From the NCBI GenBank assembly GCA_035550215.1, contig DASZPM010000026.1:62001-126000 (forward strand): 64,000 nt of DNA, in the 5' to 3' direction. Below are positions 44,061 through 53,094 of the stretch, piece by piece (positions within the stretch are counted from its first letter, which is position 1; each line of letters begins with the position of its first letter). A program made the position numbers and the translations under genes. The notes below the pieces were generated by a model, which searched no databases, was not told the origin of the DNA, and saw only the letters and a program-made list of their open reading frames with translations. This DNA is from JABDFW01 sp035550215 (GTDB taxonomy: Bacteria; Bacteroidota; Bacteroidia; Chitinophagales; Chitinophagaceae).

Positions 44061-45461
44061 TCAAAATTCATTAATAAATATTCCAAAGTCCCCTGTAGCC
44101 GCGGCCTTTAACAGCAATGCTTCCCACACATTGTTATATGCAATGTCCCTGTCAGTCTCCGCCCTGTTAAGCGCGTACAATGCCTGTGTTACATCAACAA
44201 TATTGCTCAACCCATTTTTGTACAGTACATTTTTTTGCAGGTAAGCATCGCCTGCCGCCTTAATTTGTATCGGCGCCTCGGTGTAGGCCGCAAGGGCATT
44301 TCTCATTTTCTGCGCCGCAAGGTTAAGCTGGTTGGCAAGTTGTTCATTCACCAGCGAATATTCATCCTCCAGTCCTTTCGACTGAAATTTTTGCGCCAGT
44401 ACTTGCTGCTGCACCCGTAGGGGGTTGGTAAGGTTCCAAGTAACGCCCACCCCGATTAAATAATTTCCCCGTACAGGATTTATGCCGTCCCAATAATTAT
44501 GTGTGAAGGCGTTGGGGTTTGCCGCGCCGTAGTTATAATCAAACCCGGAGCCGCGCCCCTGCACAATGCCAAAAGCGGAGAATGTTGGGTAATTAAACGT
44601 GTGGTAATACCCTGCGGTAGCGTTGCTGAGCGCAATACGGTTTTGGTAGTATTGCAGCACCGGGTGGGTGGGCTGTATTGCCTGCACGGTATCGTTAACA
44701 GAAGAAGGTATGCGGGATATAAATACCGTATCAAGCACAAAGACCGTATCTGTTACGCCCATTAATATAGCCAACTGGTTTGACTGCTCATGCTCGTAAT
44801 CTCTGGCGCGTAACAGCGCTATCCTTGCATTAGACACCTCCGCATTGGCAAGTGATGAGTCAACGCCTGCATTCAGCCCGTTCTTTACCCTGGCTACAAC
44901 AACATTTCGTAATGCACTGGCCCTGTCAAGATTATTTTGTTGCGAAACAGTAAGCCTTTGCGCGGCAAGCAGGTTAAGGTATGCTGCTGCAACACGTACC
45001 TGCTGCTGAAATTTTTCCTGCGCAAGGTCGCTTTCGTTCAGTGTAACCTGCGAATTATATACGTTAACCTTTTGCCTTGCTTTGCCAAACGAATAAAAAT
45101 CCCAGTTGATATTGGCTAAGTATAATGCGCCAAAGGCCGCGTTCCAGCTACCGGAAGAAAGCGCCGGCCCTGATGAGGCGACAGCCCCGGCCTTAAACGC
45201 CGATACAGGGCCATTAATGCCGTTAATGGTACCATAATCCTGCTGGGCCGAGACAGTGAAATCAGGTAACGCTTCGCGCTGTGCTTCTTTGGCCAAAGCT
45301 TTTGCTGAACTTATATAATTTGTTTTTGCCTTTATGCTGCCATAATTAGCGAGCGCGGTTTGCACTGCGTCTTTCAAGGTAAGAACCTGCGCATCAGCGC
45401 CCGAAAAAAAGCTGCATGAAAGGGTTAACAAAAAAACAAAGGCCAAAAATTTATTAAACAT
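44061..45461 (-). CDS. TolC-family outer-membrane efflux protein
   Basis: A 466-residue protein with a signal peptide (KFLAFVFLLTLSCSFFSGADAQ). It has the long heptad-rich helices of TolC (SSAKALAKEAQREALPDFT, ASALRNVVVARVKNGLNAGVD, ALAAYTEAPIQIKAAGDAYL) in two repeats, and barrel segments between. It forms the outer-membrane channel for the RND pump encoded just downstream. It is the first gene of the operon and the LysR gene is divergent. The gene order TolC, pump, adaptor differs from the more common adaptor, pump, TolC. Confidence 0.92.
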   Translation of the reverse strand: MFNKFLAFVFLLTLSCSFFSGADAQVLTLKDAVQTALANYGSIKAKTNYISSAKALAKEAQREALPDFTVSAQQDYGTINGINGPVSAFKAGAVASSGPALSSGSWNAAFGALYLANINWDFYSFGKARQKVNVYNSQVTLNESDLAQEKFQQQVRVAAAYLNLLAAQRLTVSQQNNLDRASALRNVVVARVKNGLNAGVDSSLANAEVSNARIALLRARDYEHEQSNQLAILMGVTDTVFVLDTVFISRIPSSVNDTVQAIQPTHPVLQYYQNRIALSNATAGYYHTFNYPTFSAFGIVQGRGSGFDYNYGAANPNAFTHNYWDGINPVRGNYLIGVGVTWNLTNPLRVQQQVLAQKFQSKGLEDEYSLVNEQLANQLNLAAQKMRNALAAYTEAPIQIKAAGDAYLQKNVLYKNGLSNIVDVTQALYALNRAETDRDIAYNNVWEALLLKAAATGDFGIFINEF

Positions 45462-45489
45462 GCTTGTTGGATATACTGCAATTGAGCAG

Positions 45490-45533
45490 CAAAGCTACAT
45501 TTGCAATGATTATGAATAAAATGAATTAATTTT
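45490..45533 (-). promoter_or_regulatory. Promoter of the efflux operon with overlapping LysR-type palindrome
   Basis: On the minus strand a perfect -7 box TAGCTTTG (45497-45490) lies 30 nt before the TolC ATG. Nineteen nt upstream stands TTTTA (45521-45517), a poor -33 element. It is overlapped by the near-palindrome AAAATGAATTAATTTT (45518-45533), which contains a T-N11-A motif (45522 and 45534). ATTAATTTT recurs at 45525-45533 and 45543-45551. This suits activation or repression by the divergent LysR protein. Confidence 0.55.
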
Positions 45534-45561
45534 ATCAAATACATTAATTTTTTTAAAGATA

Positions 45562-46524
45562 ATGAATATCGCACTTCATCATTTTAGCCTTGTAAACACC
45601 ATTGTGCAGGAAGGCACATTAACCAAAGCTGCCGCAAAACTTCACCTTACACAATCTGCCTTAAGCCACCAGTTAAAAGAACTTGAAAAGGAATTGGAGA
45701 TACCTGTATTTTACCGGAAAGGTAAAAAATTACACCTGTCAAACGAGGGGGCGCGTTTTTTAAAAAGCGCTCAAAAAATACTTAGTGAACTTACCGTGCT
45801 TGAAACGGATATGAACCATTTTAAAAACGGTGAAACCGGTACGCTTAAAATTATTACCCAGTGCTATACGGCGTATCACTGGCTGCCCGGCATAATAAAG
45901 AACTACAAAAAAATTTCACCGGGTATTGATATTCACATTGTATCTGCAGCCACCTATTTGCCGCTGGAATATCTTGTTAAAGGCGAGCTTGATATTGCCA
46001 TTATACGTAACAAAATGGCCAACCCTGTAATTCAATACGACCCATTATTTGAAGACCAGCTTTTTGCCATAGTATCCAACGACCACCCGCTGGCAAAAAA
46101 GCGCTGCGTTAAAATAACTGATTTTGAAGGGGAGGAATTATTTTTTGCCTATAACGACCCCGCTACAGGCAGTGTGCCGGTAATTGAAAACCTGCTGAAG
46201 CAAAACCAGGTAAAGCCGAGGCACATACACCGCATACATTATACAGATGCTATTATTGAACTGGTAAACGCTAACCTGGGCATAAGCGTACTGGCAGACT
46301 GGATTGTGCAGCCATACCTTGAAACTAAAGATATACGGGCAATAAAACTACCGCCGGAAGTGTCAAAAAGAACATGGTATGCTGCAACATGCAGGCAAAC
46401 GCCCGCTATTAATAATTTTCTTGAATGTTTAAAGCTGCATTTTGCCAAACTTCGCCTTGCGCTGGATGAAAAGGAACATTTTCAGCAACCGGCAACATTG
46501 GCACAACAAGCACGCGTGGCATAA
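45562..46524 (+). CDS. LysR-family transcriptional regulator, MetR-like
   Basis: A 320-residue regulator. The N-terminal winged helix-turn-helix is FSLVNTIVQEGTLTKAAAKL and LTQSALSHQLKELEKELEIP. The effector domain (residues about 90-300) has IITQCYTAYHWLPGIIKNYK, a phrase close to the MetR start, and ELVNANLGISVLADWIV. The divergent position, with 100 nt to the TolC gene, makes it the probable regulator of the efflux operon. The MetR-like effector region raises the chance that a methionine-related metabolite is sensed, but this is only a resemblance. Confidence 0.9.
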   Translation: MNIALHHFSLVNTIVQEGTLTKAAAKLHLTQSALSHQLKELEKELEIPVFYRKGKKLHLSNEGARFLKSAQKILSELTVLETDMNHFKNGETGTLKIITQCYTAYHWLPGIIKNYKKISPGIDIHIVSAATYLPLEYLVKGELDIAIIRNKMANPVIQYDPLFEDQLFAIVSNDHPLAKKRCVKITDFEGEELFFAYNDPATGSVPVIENLLKQNQVKPRHIHRIHYTDAIIELVNANLGISVLADWIVQPYLETKDIRAIKLPPEVSKRTWYAATCRQTPAINNFLECLKLHFAKLRLALDEKEHFQQPATLAQQARVA

Positions 46525-46556
46525 CTTTGCCTTTATTATACCTGAAAAGAATACGT

Positions 46557-46841
46557 ATGCAGTTTGATGAATTTATAAAGAGCACCGAAAGTAATACTCC
46601 CCCTGGCGGTATGCCTGTTTACATTATCGCTTTATGGTATGACGCCAAAGGCGACTGGCATAAGGCGCACAAAAGCATTGACAGCGAAAATGATAAAAAT
46701 TCCGCATGGGTACATGCGTACCTGCACCGCAAAGAAGGCGATATTTGGAATGCCGATTATTGGTATAGCCGGGCAGGGAAAAAGAGGCCAGCTACTTCTT
46801 TAGAGGAAGAATGGGAAAACATTACCAGGGCACTGCTGTAG
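46557..46841 (+). CDS. Small conserved hypothetical protein
   Basis: A 94-residue soluble protein, with ATG at 46557. The sequence has a TPR-like shape: YIIALWYDAKGDWHKAHKSI and WVHAYLHRKEGDIWNADYWY, i.e. two helical hairpins rich in Trp and Tyr. It resembles small proteins common in Bacteroidota with no assigned role. It follows the LysR gene by 32 nt on the same strand and converges with the 55-residue gene 5 nt away. Confidence 0.6.
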   Translation: MQFDEFIKSTESNTPPGGMPVYIIALWYDAKGDWHKAHKSIDSENDKNSAWVHAYLHRKEGDIWNADYWYSRAGKKRPATSLEEEWENITRALL

Positions 46842-46846
46842 CAGGC

Positions 46847-47014
46847 TTATTTTTCTGCAGCCGTGGGAGCCTGTTGTGAAGGTACGACAGGCTTAAAGGG
46901 CCCTTTGCACTGCGATAACAGCATTACAAAGGCAAAAACCACTGCGAAAGCAAAAAAGGCCGTAGCCGTAAATTTTTTTGAATCTCCTTCCTGTTCAAAT
47001 TCGTGTGAAGACAT
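46847..47014 (-). CDS. Small single-helix membrane protein (55 residues)
   Basis: An open frame of 55 codons, read on the minus strand from the ATG at 47014 to the TAA at 46847. It has an acidic, soluble N-terminus (MSSHEFEQEGDSKKF), one transmembrane helix (AFFAFAVVFAFVMLLS) and a short tail rich in Pro (CKGPFKPVVPSQQAP). The frame follows codon use like neighbouring genes. Small single-span subunits of respiratory oxidases have a similar layout, but no such genes are near. It is divergent from the secreted-protein gene at 47277. Confidence 0.55.
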   Translation of the reverse strand: MSSHEFEQEGDSKKFTATAFFAFAVVFAFVMLLSQCKGPFKPVVPSQQAPTAAEK

Positions 47015-47276
47015 ACCTGCGAATTTTAATTTGTTTCAGCGCACTAAAGTATAAAAATCCTGCATAAAATAAGCATGTTTAGTGCATTATATAAAAGAAT
47101 TTGTTTGTCATTCTATTTTAATCGCTAAATTTAACACGAGACAAATCAATATCAAACTAACTGTTGTATTGAAAAGATAAGGTTGCTGCTATAAACGCTG
47201 TTTTCACCCCCGCCCCTTCTTTCAATTGCAATAGTACCATTTTCATTACGGTAAGGCCATAACTTAATTGTAATAC

Positions 47277-47999
47277 ATGAAAAAAACTTTTCATCTTACG
47301 GTTGCATTTTGTGGTGTCCTGCTGTGTTATGCACAGGTTTATGCGCAACCAGGCGCGGTACAGCCCGCTACTGCAGATTCATCCATGCCCGTTAGTTTGT
47401 TTTACAAATCAATCAGCGAAAACGCGCATTTATACAACGGTACGGAGTATATAATGTACGACCAGCACATAAAAGGAGACCCCTATTTTATAACCGAAGT
47501 TACCAGTGGGTCAGTTTACTACGACGGTACATTGTATAAAAACGTGCCGATGCTGTATGAGCTAACCTCGGGCAACCTGGTAGTAAGGCGGTATGACGGC
47601 GGCGTGCTGATGTGCCTTATTAAAGAGAAGGTAGGCTCCTTCAACCTGTACAACCATACGTTTATACACCTTGTACCCGACAGCGGCAACACGGTTATTA
47701 CCAACGATTTTTACGACCGGATTTATAACGGCAAAAATGCCATTTATGTTAGAAGGCAAAAGATATTATATGAAGACCCGGCCACTTACGAAAGAAGCTT
47801 TTTAATTAACGACAAATATGTAATTTATAAAAACAATGCGTGGTACCCTGTAAGCAGTGAAGGCGATGTGCTGAAGTTGTTTAAAGACCATAAGAAAGAA
47901 ATTACAAAGTACCTGCGGCAGAACAAGATTAAATACAAGAAAGCCCCGGAATATGCCATGGTGAAAATGGCAGAGTACTACGATACATTAACGCATTAA
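47277..47999 (+). CDS. Hypothetical secreted protein at the head of the DUF4249 operon
   Basis: A 240-residue protein with a signal peptide (KKTFHLTVAFCGVLLCYAQ followed by VYAQ). The mature chain is beta-rich in its first half (YITEVTSGSVYYDGTLYKNV-like strands: FITEVTSGSVYYDGTLYKNV, LTSGNLVVRRYDGGVLMCLI) and basic at the end (LFKDHKKEITKYLRQNKIKY). No family is recognised. Its stop is 13 nt before the receptor ATG, so it is probably part of the operon that continues to 57870. Its role may be as a periplasmic or surface partner of the receptor; that is inference. Confidence 0.65.
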   Translation: MKKTFHLTVAFCGVLLCYAQVYAQPGAVQPATADSSMPVSLFYKSISENAHLYNGTEYIMYDQHIKGDPYFITEVTSGSVYYDGTLYKNVPMLYELTSGNLVVRRYDGGVLMCLIKEKVGSFNLYNHTFIHLVPDSGNTVITNDFYDRIYNGKNAIYVRRQKILYEDPATYERSFLINDKYVIYKNNAWYPVSSEGDVLKLFKDHKKEITKYLRQNKIKYKKAPEYAMVKMAEYYDTLTH

Positions 48000-48012
48000 A
48001 ATAGTGCCTTAC

Positions 48013-50781
48013 ATGCGACACTACCTGCTTATTTTATCCATCACCGTTTTAGCCAGTACGGCCCGTGCCCAAACTGCAAAAACCATTACAGGCAATTTTG
48101 CTGATGTGCCCTTTAACCAGTTTATACAGGAGGTTGAAGCACAAACAGGCTACCATTTTTATTACGATGCAAGCCAGACAGACAGCCTGAAAATTACCTA
48201 CCGCGGAGACAGGGTGCCGCTTACTACCGCGCTGGATGAAATATTGCAGCAGTACGGCCTGCGGTACAGCATTGATGACCAGGGGCATATTTTTATAACA
48301 AAAGCAGTGCAGATATATACAACGCTGCCACCGGGGTTTTTTGGCACAAAAAAGGCTGTTGACACTACCTCGTTCGCGGTGGAAGAACCTGAAGAAACCG
48401 AAGAAGAAAAAGCAAAAAATAAACTGAAGGCATCACTGGAAAATAAGCTGTTTGAAGTAGGCGTTAAAACCAATACTATTGGCCAGGGCAATGCCACTAT
48501 TGCCGGTTATGTGCGCGACGAAAAAACAGGTGAGCCGATTATTGGCGCCAACATAACCGCTGAAAATAAAAAAACCGGCACGGTAACCGACCAGTTTGGA
48601 TATTTCTCCCTCACACTGCCCAAAGGCAGGCAGGTATTGCTGATAACCAGCATAGGCATGAATGACACCAAAAGGCAGGTAATGCTGTACTCAGACGGTA
48701 AGCTTAACATTGATATGTTTGAATATGTGCCAACCCTTAAGCGCGTAATTGTAAGCGCCGATAAAACGGTAAATGTTAAAGGCGTTGATATGGGCGTGCA
48801 AAAAATAAACATTAAAAACATTAAGCAAATACCCACCGCCTTTGGCGAAGCAGATGTATTGAGGGCCGTGTTGACCATGCCGGGCGTTACCTCTGTAGGT
48901 GAAAGCAGTACTGGCTTTAACGTGAGGGGCGGTGCGGCCGACGAAAACCTGATATTGTTCAGTGATGCTACCATTTACAACCCATCTCACTTCTTTGGTT
49001 TCTTTTCAGCCTTCAACCCTGATGTTGTAAAAGATGTTGAGTTGTACAAGAGCAGTATTCCCGAAAGATATGGCGGGCGTCTTGCATCCGTACTTGACGT
49101 TACAAGCCGTGAGGGCAACAAGAAAAAATTTGCGGGCAACGGCGGTATTGGACCGCTTACCAGCCGCCTTACCCTGGAAGGGCCGATTGACAGCGGCAGA
49201 ACATCATTTATTTTGGGCGGCCGTACTACCTATTCAGACTGGCTGTTAAAACAAATACCCAACGATGATTACAAAAACAGCAGCGCCCGGTTTTACGATG
49301 TTAACCTTAACATAAGCCATGAGTTTAACGCAAAAAACAACCTGTATATAACCGGCTATTTAAGCCAGGACAAATTCAGGCTTAACAGTGATACCACTTA
49401 TAAATACAGCAATAAAAACGCAAACATTAAATACAAGCATATATTTAACAACAAACTGTACGGCGTTTTTACGGCCGGTGTTGACGCTTACAACTTCTCC
49501 ATTTCCAGTGTTCATAACCCGGTAAATGCTTACAAGTTTGCCTTTGATATAAACCAGACAAACTTCCGGGCTGATTTCAATTATTCGCCCAACAATAAAC
49601 ACACCATTGATTTTGGGCTGACATCCATACTGTATAAACTGCATCCAGGCACTTACGACCCTGATGATAAACAATCCCTCGTGGTGGCTGACCATGTACA
49701 GGCAGAGCAGGGATTGGAATCAGCACTATACATAGGCGACCACTACGATGTATCCTCAAAGTTCTCCGTAAGCGCGGGCCTGCGTTATTCCATGTTTAAT
49801 TACTTAGGCCCTCAAACACAGTATGAGTACGCGCCCGGCCTGCCAAGAGAAACGGTGAATATTATTGACACGGTAAATTATCCAAAAGGAAAAGTTATTA
49901 AAACATACCAGGGCCCGGAAATAAGGTTGTCTGCAAGATACTCCCTGGGCGAAAATGCTTCAGTGAAAGTTAGCTATAACTCGCTCAGGCAATACATACA
50001 CATGCTGTCAAACACTACGGCAATATCGCCGACAGATATTTGGAAGCTCAGCGATGCATACATTAAACCGCAGTTAGGCGACCAGGTATCACTTGGGTTA
50101 TATCACAATTTTAAATCTAACACCATAGAAACCTCTGTTGAGGTATACTATAAAAGGCTCGAAAATTATCTTGATTACAAAAGCGGGGCGCAGTTAGTGC
50201 TGAATCATCATATTGAAACCGATATCGCCAATTCAAAAGGGTACGCCTATGGAGCGGAGCTGCTGATTAAGAAGACGGCAGGCAAGCTTAACGGATGGGT
50301 TAGCTACACTTATTCCCGCACCATGCTTAAAACAGACGACCCGCTGGTAACCGAACCCGTTAACAAAGGCGCATGGTACCCCAGCGATTACGATAAGCCC
50401 AATATTGTAAACTTTATCGGCAACTACCGGTTCTCTCACCGTTTCAGCATATCGCTTAATGTAATATACAGTACCGGGCGGCCAATAACATTACCCATTG
50501 CGGAATACTACTACGGAGGCTCTTACAGGGTGCTTTATTCAGACAGGAACCAATACCGCATACCAGATTATTTCAGGACAGATTTTTCAATGAATATTGA
50601 AGGCAACCATAAGATAAAACAATTTGCACACAATTCATGGACGATTGGCCTGTATAACCTTACAGGAAGGAAAAACCCGTATTCAGTTTATTTCACGTCG
50701 GAAAATGGGGTGGTTAATGGGTATAAGCTATCAATATTCGGTACAGTAATTCCATTTATCAATTACAATTTCAGGTTCTGA
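48013..50781 (+). CDS. TonB-dependent receptor with STN and carboxypeptidase-like N-terminal domains
   Basis: A 922-residue outer-membrane protein. The signal peptide is RHYLLILSITVLASTARAQ; ATG at 48013 is preferred to a GTG at 48004. Then come an STN domain (residues about 25-97: FADVPFNQFIQEVEAQTGYH, YGLRYSIDDQGHIFI), a carboxypeptidase-regulatory-like domain (TIAGYVRDEKTGEPIIGANI), a plug (VLRAVLTMPGVTSVGESSTG, FNVRGGAADENLILFSDA) and a beta barrel that ends in aromatic residues. TonB energises uptake through it. The substrate is unknown. No sigma or anti-sigma gene is next to it, although STN usually signals to one. The first DUF4249 gene follows after 6 nt. Confidence 0.93.
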   Translation: MRHYLLILSITVLASTARAQTAKTITGNFADVPFNQFIQEVEAQTGYHFYYDASQTDSLKITYRGDRVPLTTALDEILQQYGLRYSIDDQGHIFITKAVQIYTTLPPGFFGTKKAVDTTSFAVEEPEETEEEKAKNKLKASLENKLFEVGVKTNTIGQGNATIAGYVRDEKTGEPIIGANITAENKKTGTVTDQFGYFSLTLPKGRQVLLITSIGMNDTKRQVMLYSDGKLNIDMFEYVPTLKRVIVSADKTVNVKGVDMGVQKINIKNIKQIPTAFGEADVLRAVLTMPGVTSVGESSTGFNVRGGAADENLILFSDATIYNPSHFFGFFSAFNPDVVKDVELYKSSIPERYGGRLASVLDVTSREGNKKKFAGNGGIGPLTSRLTLEGPIDSGRTSFILGGRTTYSDWLLKQIPNDDYKNSSARFYDVNLNISHEFNAKNNLYITGYLSQDKFRLNSDTTYKYSNKNANIKYKHIFNNKLYGVFTAGVDAYNFSISSVHNPVNAYKFAFDINQTNFRADFNYSPNNKHTIDFGLTSILYKLHPGTYDPDDKQSLVVADHVQAEQGLESALYIGDHYDVSSKFSVSAGLRYSMFNYLGPQTQYEYAPGLPRETVNIIDTVNYPKGKVIKTYQGPEIRLSARYSLGENASVKVSYNSLRQYIHMLSNTTAISPTDIWKLSDAYIKPQLGDQVSLGLYHNFKSNTIETSVEVYYKRLENYLDYKSGAQLVLNHHIETDIANSKGYAYGAELLIKKTAGKLNGWVSYTYSRTMLKTDDPLVTEPVNKGAWYPSDYDKPNIVNFIGNYRFSHRFSISLNVIYSTGRPITLPIAEYYYGGSYRVLYSDRNQYRIPDYFRTDFSMNIEGNHKIKQFAHNSWTIGLYNLTGRKNPYSVYFTSENGVVNGYKLSIFGTVIPFINYNFRF

Positions 50782-50787
50782 TGTTTT

Positions 50788-51921
50788 ATGAAACGCAGGC
50801 ATTTTATATTAATACTTTCCTTTATGATGTTAGCTGGTTTAGAGTGCAGGCAAAAATATTCGCCGCCTTTATTACAAGCCCTAACCGGGTATCTTGTAGT
50901 TGAAGGCGTTATTAATGCAGGCCAGGATACAACCCGAATCAGGCTGTCACGCACCAAAAAATTAGATGATTCTGCAGGGGTAGTCCCGGAGGCAGGCGCA
51001 ACCGTGCTGGTGCAAAGTGAGGGTGGTGACCGTTACCAGTTGTCTGAAGACAGTGCTGGTTATTATACAGTACCCTATATTGGCGCAAACCCCGGCCAAA
51101 AATTCAGGCTCTTTATAACAACTGCGGGTAACAGGCAATATGCATCAGATTACGTTGAGTTTAAAAAAACGCCCCCGATTGACAGCATTAGCTGGGAGCG
51201 TAAAAAAAACGGCGTGTATATATATGCAAACACGCATGACAATACTAACAAAACGCGCTATTACCGCTGGGAATATGTGGAAACATGGGAACATCATGCA
51301 GCGTTTGAGTCAGACTGGGAATGGCGCAGGGAAGATACCCAGATAGTGTACAGAACACCCGCAGAAAGAACCTATAAATGCTATACAACACGTCCATCGT
51401 CAGATATTGTCACTACTTCTACAGCAAAGCTTTCAAGCGATGTTGTTTACGATAAACAAATAATTTTCATTCCTGCATCAACTGAAAGGCTTGGCGTAAA
51501 GTACAGCGTGCTGGTAAAACAATATGCTATAACAGCAGAGGCATATAAATACTGGCAGCAGCTAAGCGCACTGACAGAACAGTTGGGCTCAATTTTTTCC
51601 GTAGAGCCAACAGAATTAACAGGCAATATACACTGCCTTACAGATTCAACCGAGCCTGTTATAGGTTTTGTAAGTGCCTCAACGGTTGAACAGCAAAGGA
51701 TTTTTATTGACCGGCAGCAAATTGGCGAATGGTACTGGCCCATTTACACCGGGTGTGACACGGTGATAATAACAGATTTTTTGCAGGCCTGGTATGAGGT
51801 GCCTGTAAGGCCAATTTACCCAAACAACCCATATTTTTCGTGGTTCGAATTTTCAACTGAATCGTGCACTGATTGCCGTTTCCAGGGCGGGACGCTGGTA
51901 AAGCCCCCGTTTTGGCCATAA
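50788..51921 (+). CDS. DUF4249 lipoprotein, copy 1 of 4
   Basis: A 377-residue exported protein with an N-terminal hydrophobic stretch and a lipidation Cys followed by RQKYSPP. The residue just before Cys is Glu (GLEC), an unusual lipobox. A beta-rich domain follows (VVEGVINAGQDTTRIRLSRT), then the block RYYRWEYVETWEHH, and a helical block with YKYWQQLSALTEQLGSIFS. Conserved Cys occur in YKCYTT, GNIHCLTD and the tail CTDCRFQGGT, and the chain ends KPPFWP. DUF4249 proteins sit next to TonB receptors in Bacteroidota and are thought to be outer-membrane partners; no activity is known. It begins 6 nt after the receptor. Confidence 0.85.
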   Translation: MKRRHFILILSFMMLAGLECRQKYSPPLLQALTGYLVVEGVINAGQDTTRIRLSRTKKLDDSAGVVPEAGATVLVQSEGGDRYQLSEDSAGYYTVPYIGANPGQKFRLFITTAGNRQYASDYVEFKKTPPIDSISWERKKNGVYIYANTHDNTNKTRYYRWEYVETWEHHAAFESDWEWRREDTQIVYRTPAERTYKCYTTRPSSDIVTTSTAKLSSDVVYDKQIIFIPASTERLGVKYSVLVKQYAITAEAYKYWQQLSALTEQLGSIFSVEPTELTGNIHCLTDSTEPVIGFVSASTVEQQRIFIDRQQIGEWYWPIYTGCDTVIITDFLQAWYEVPVRPIYPNNPYFSWFEFSTESCTDCRFQGGTLVKPPFWP

Positions 51922-51951
51922 TTAATTAACTGGTGCGAATTAAAGAATATA

Positions 51952-53094
51952 ATGATGACGAGACTGAACTGTTCTAAATATCTAACCTTTATTACGGCGG
52001 CAATTTTAGTATTTAGCTGCAAGGAAAAATATACGCCGCCGGCAGTTGCAGCCGCCAACACAGATTTTTTGGTAGTTGAAGGGTACATTAATGTGGGCAA
52101 CGACACTACAACCATCACCCTATCGCATACCAGGAGCATAAATGACAGCACGCCTGTTTTGGCAGAACCCGGCGCCACCGTAGTAGTGCAAAACGATGCG
52201 GGTGACAACTATACTTTAACCGACCAGGGCGATGGCCGTTACCAGTTACCGGCCATCCCGGGCAACCCATCTGCAAAATACCGGTTAGCTATTACCACGC
52301 CGGATGGAAAGGAGTTTGTATCCGACTTCGTTGAAAACAAACAGTCGCCGGCTATTGACAGCGTTAGCTGGGAGCAGCTTGACGACGGCGTGCATATTTA
52401 CGTAAACACACATGATGACGCTGCCAAAACGGTTTATTATAAGTGGGACTATATAGAAACGTATGAATATAATGCGCCTTTTGAATCTTTTTACCAGGAA
52501 GTAAACGGTTCAATTATACCAAGGCCATATAACGAGCTCATCTATACCTGTTGGCGAACTATTCCATCCACAGGCATATTCACCCTTTCTACCCAAAAGC
52601 TTGCCAGGGACGATGTATATAAAAATCCATTAATACTCATTCCTGCTTCAACTCAAAAGCTGGGAGTACTATACAGCGTTATAGTAAAGCAATACGCACT
52701 TACTGAAGAAGGCTATAATTACTGGCTTACCTTAAGCAAGAATACTGAAAACCTGGGCACCCTGTTTGACCCGCAGCCATCACAGGTGCAGGGCAATATA
52801 CACTGCATTAACGACCCTTCTGCAACAGCATTAGGCTTTATTACGGCAAGCACATTGCAGCAACAGCGGATATTTATATCAAAACACCAGTTAAACGACT
52901 GGCAGTACCCGCCTGATGCATTAAGTATTTGCGATACAGTGCATTTGAATGATGAAAACACGCAGCATTACATACAGGCGGGTTACCTGCCTGTAAATTA
53001 TTATGAGCCCTTTATGTTTTATGCCGCGCTGCCTGACTGCATTGACTGCAGAAGGCAAGGCGGCACAACCATTAAACCACCATTTTGGCCATAA
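51952..53094 (+). CDS. DUF4249 lipoprotein, copy 2 of 4
   Basis: A 380-residue paralogue with a standard lipoprotein signal (ITAAILVFSC) and the tether CKEKYTPP. Shared blocks are VVEGYINVGNDTTTITLSHT, VYYKWDYIETYEYN, VIVKQYALTEEGYNYWLTLS, GNIHCINDP and QQRIFISKHQL. The tail is CIDCRRQGGT and KPPFWP. Two adjacent ATG codons (51952, 51955) can start it. It follows copy 1 by 30 nt and its stop codon (TAA) directly abuts the ATG of copy 3, so the genes are translationally linked. The copies are diverged in sequence and are not recent duplications. Confidence 0.87.
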   Translation: MMTRLNCSKYLTFITAAILVFSCKEKYTPPAVAAANTDFLVVEGYINVGNDTTTITLSHTRSINDSTPVLAEPGATVVVQNDAGDNYTLTDQGDGRYQLPAIPGNPSAKYRLAITTPDGKEFVSDFVENKQSPAIDSVSWEQLDDGVHIYVNTHDDAAKTVYYKWDYIETYEYNAPFESFYQEVNGSIIPRPYNELIYTCWRTIPSTGIFTLSTQKLARDDVYKNPLILIPASTQKLGVLYSVIVKQYALTEEGYNYWLTLSKNTENLGTLFDPQPSQVQGNIHCINDPSATALGFITASTLQQQRIFISKHQLNDWQYPPDALSICDTVHLNDENTQHYIQAGYLPVNYYEPFMFYAALPDCIDCRRQGGTTIKPPFWP

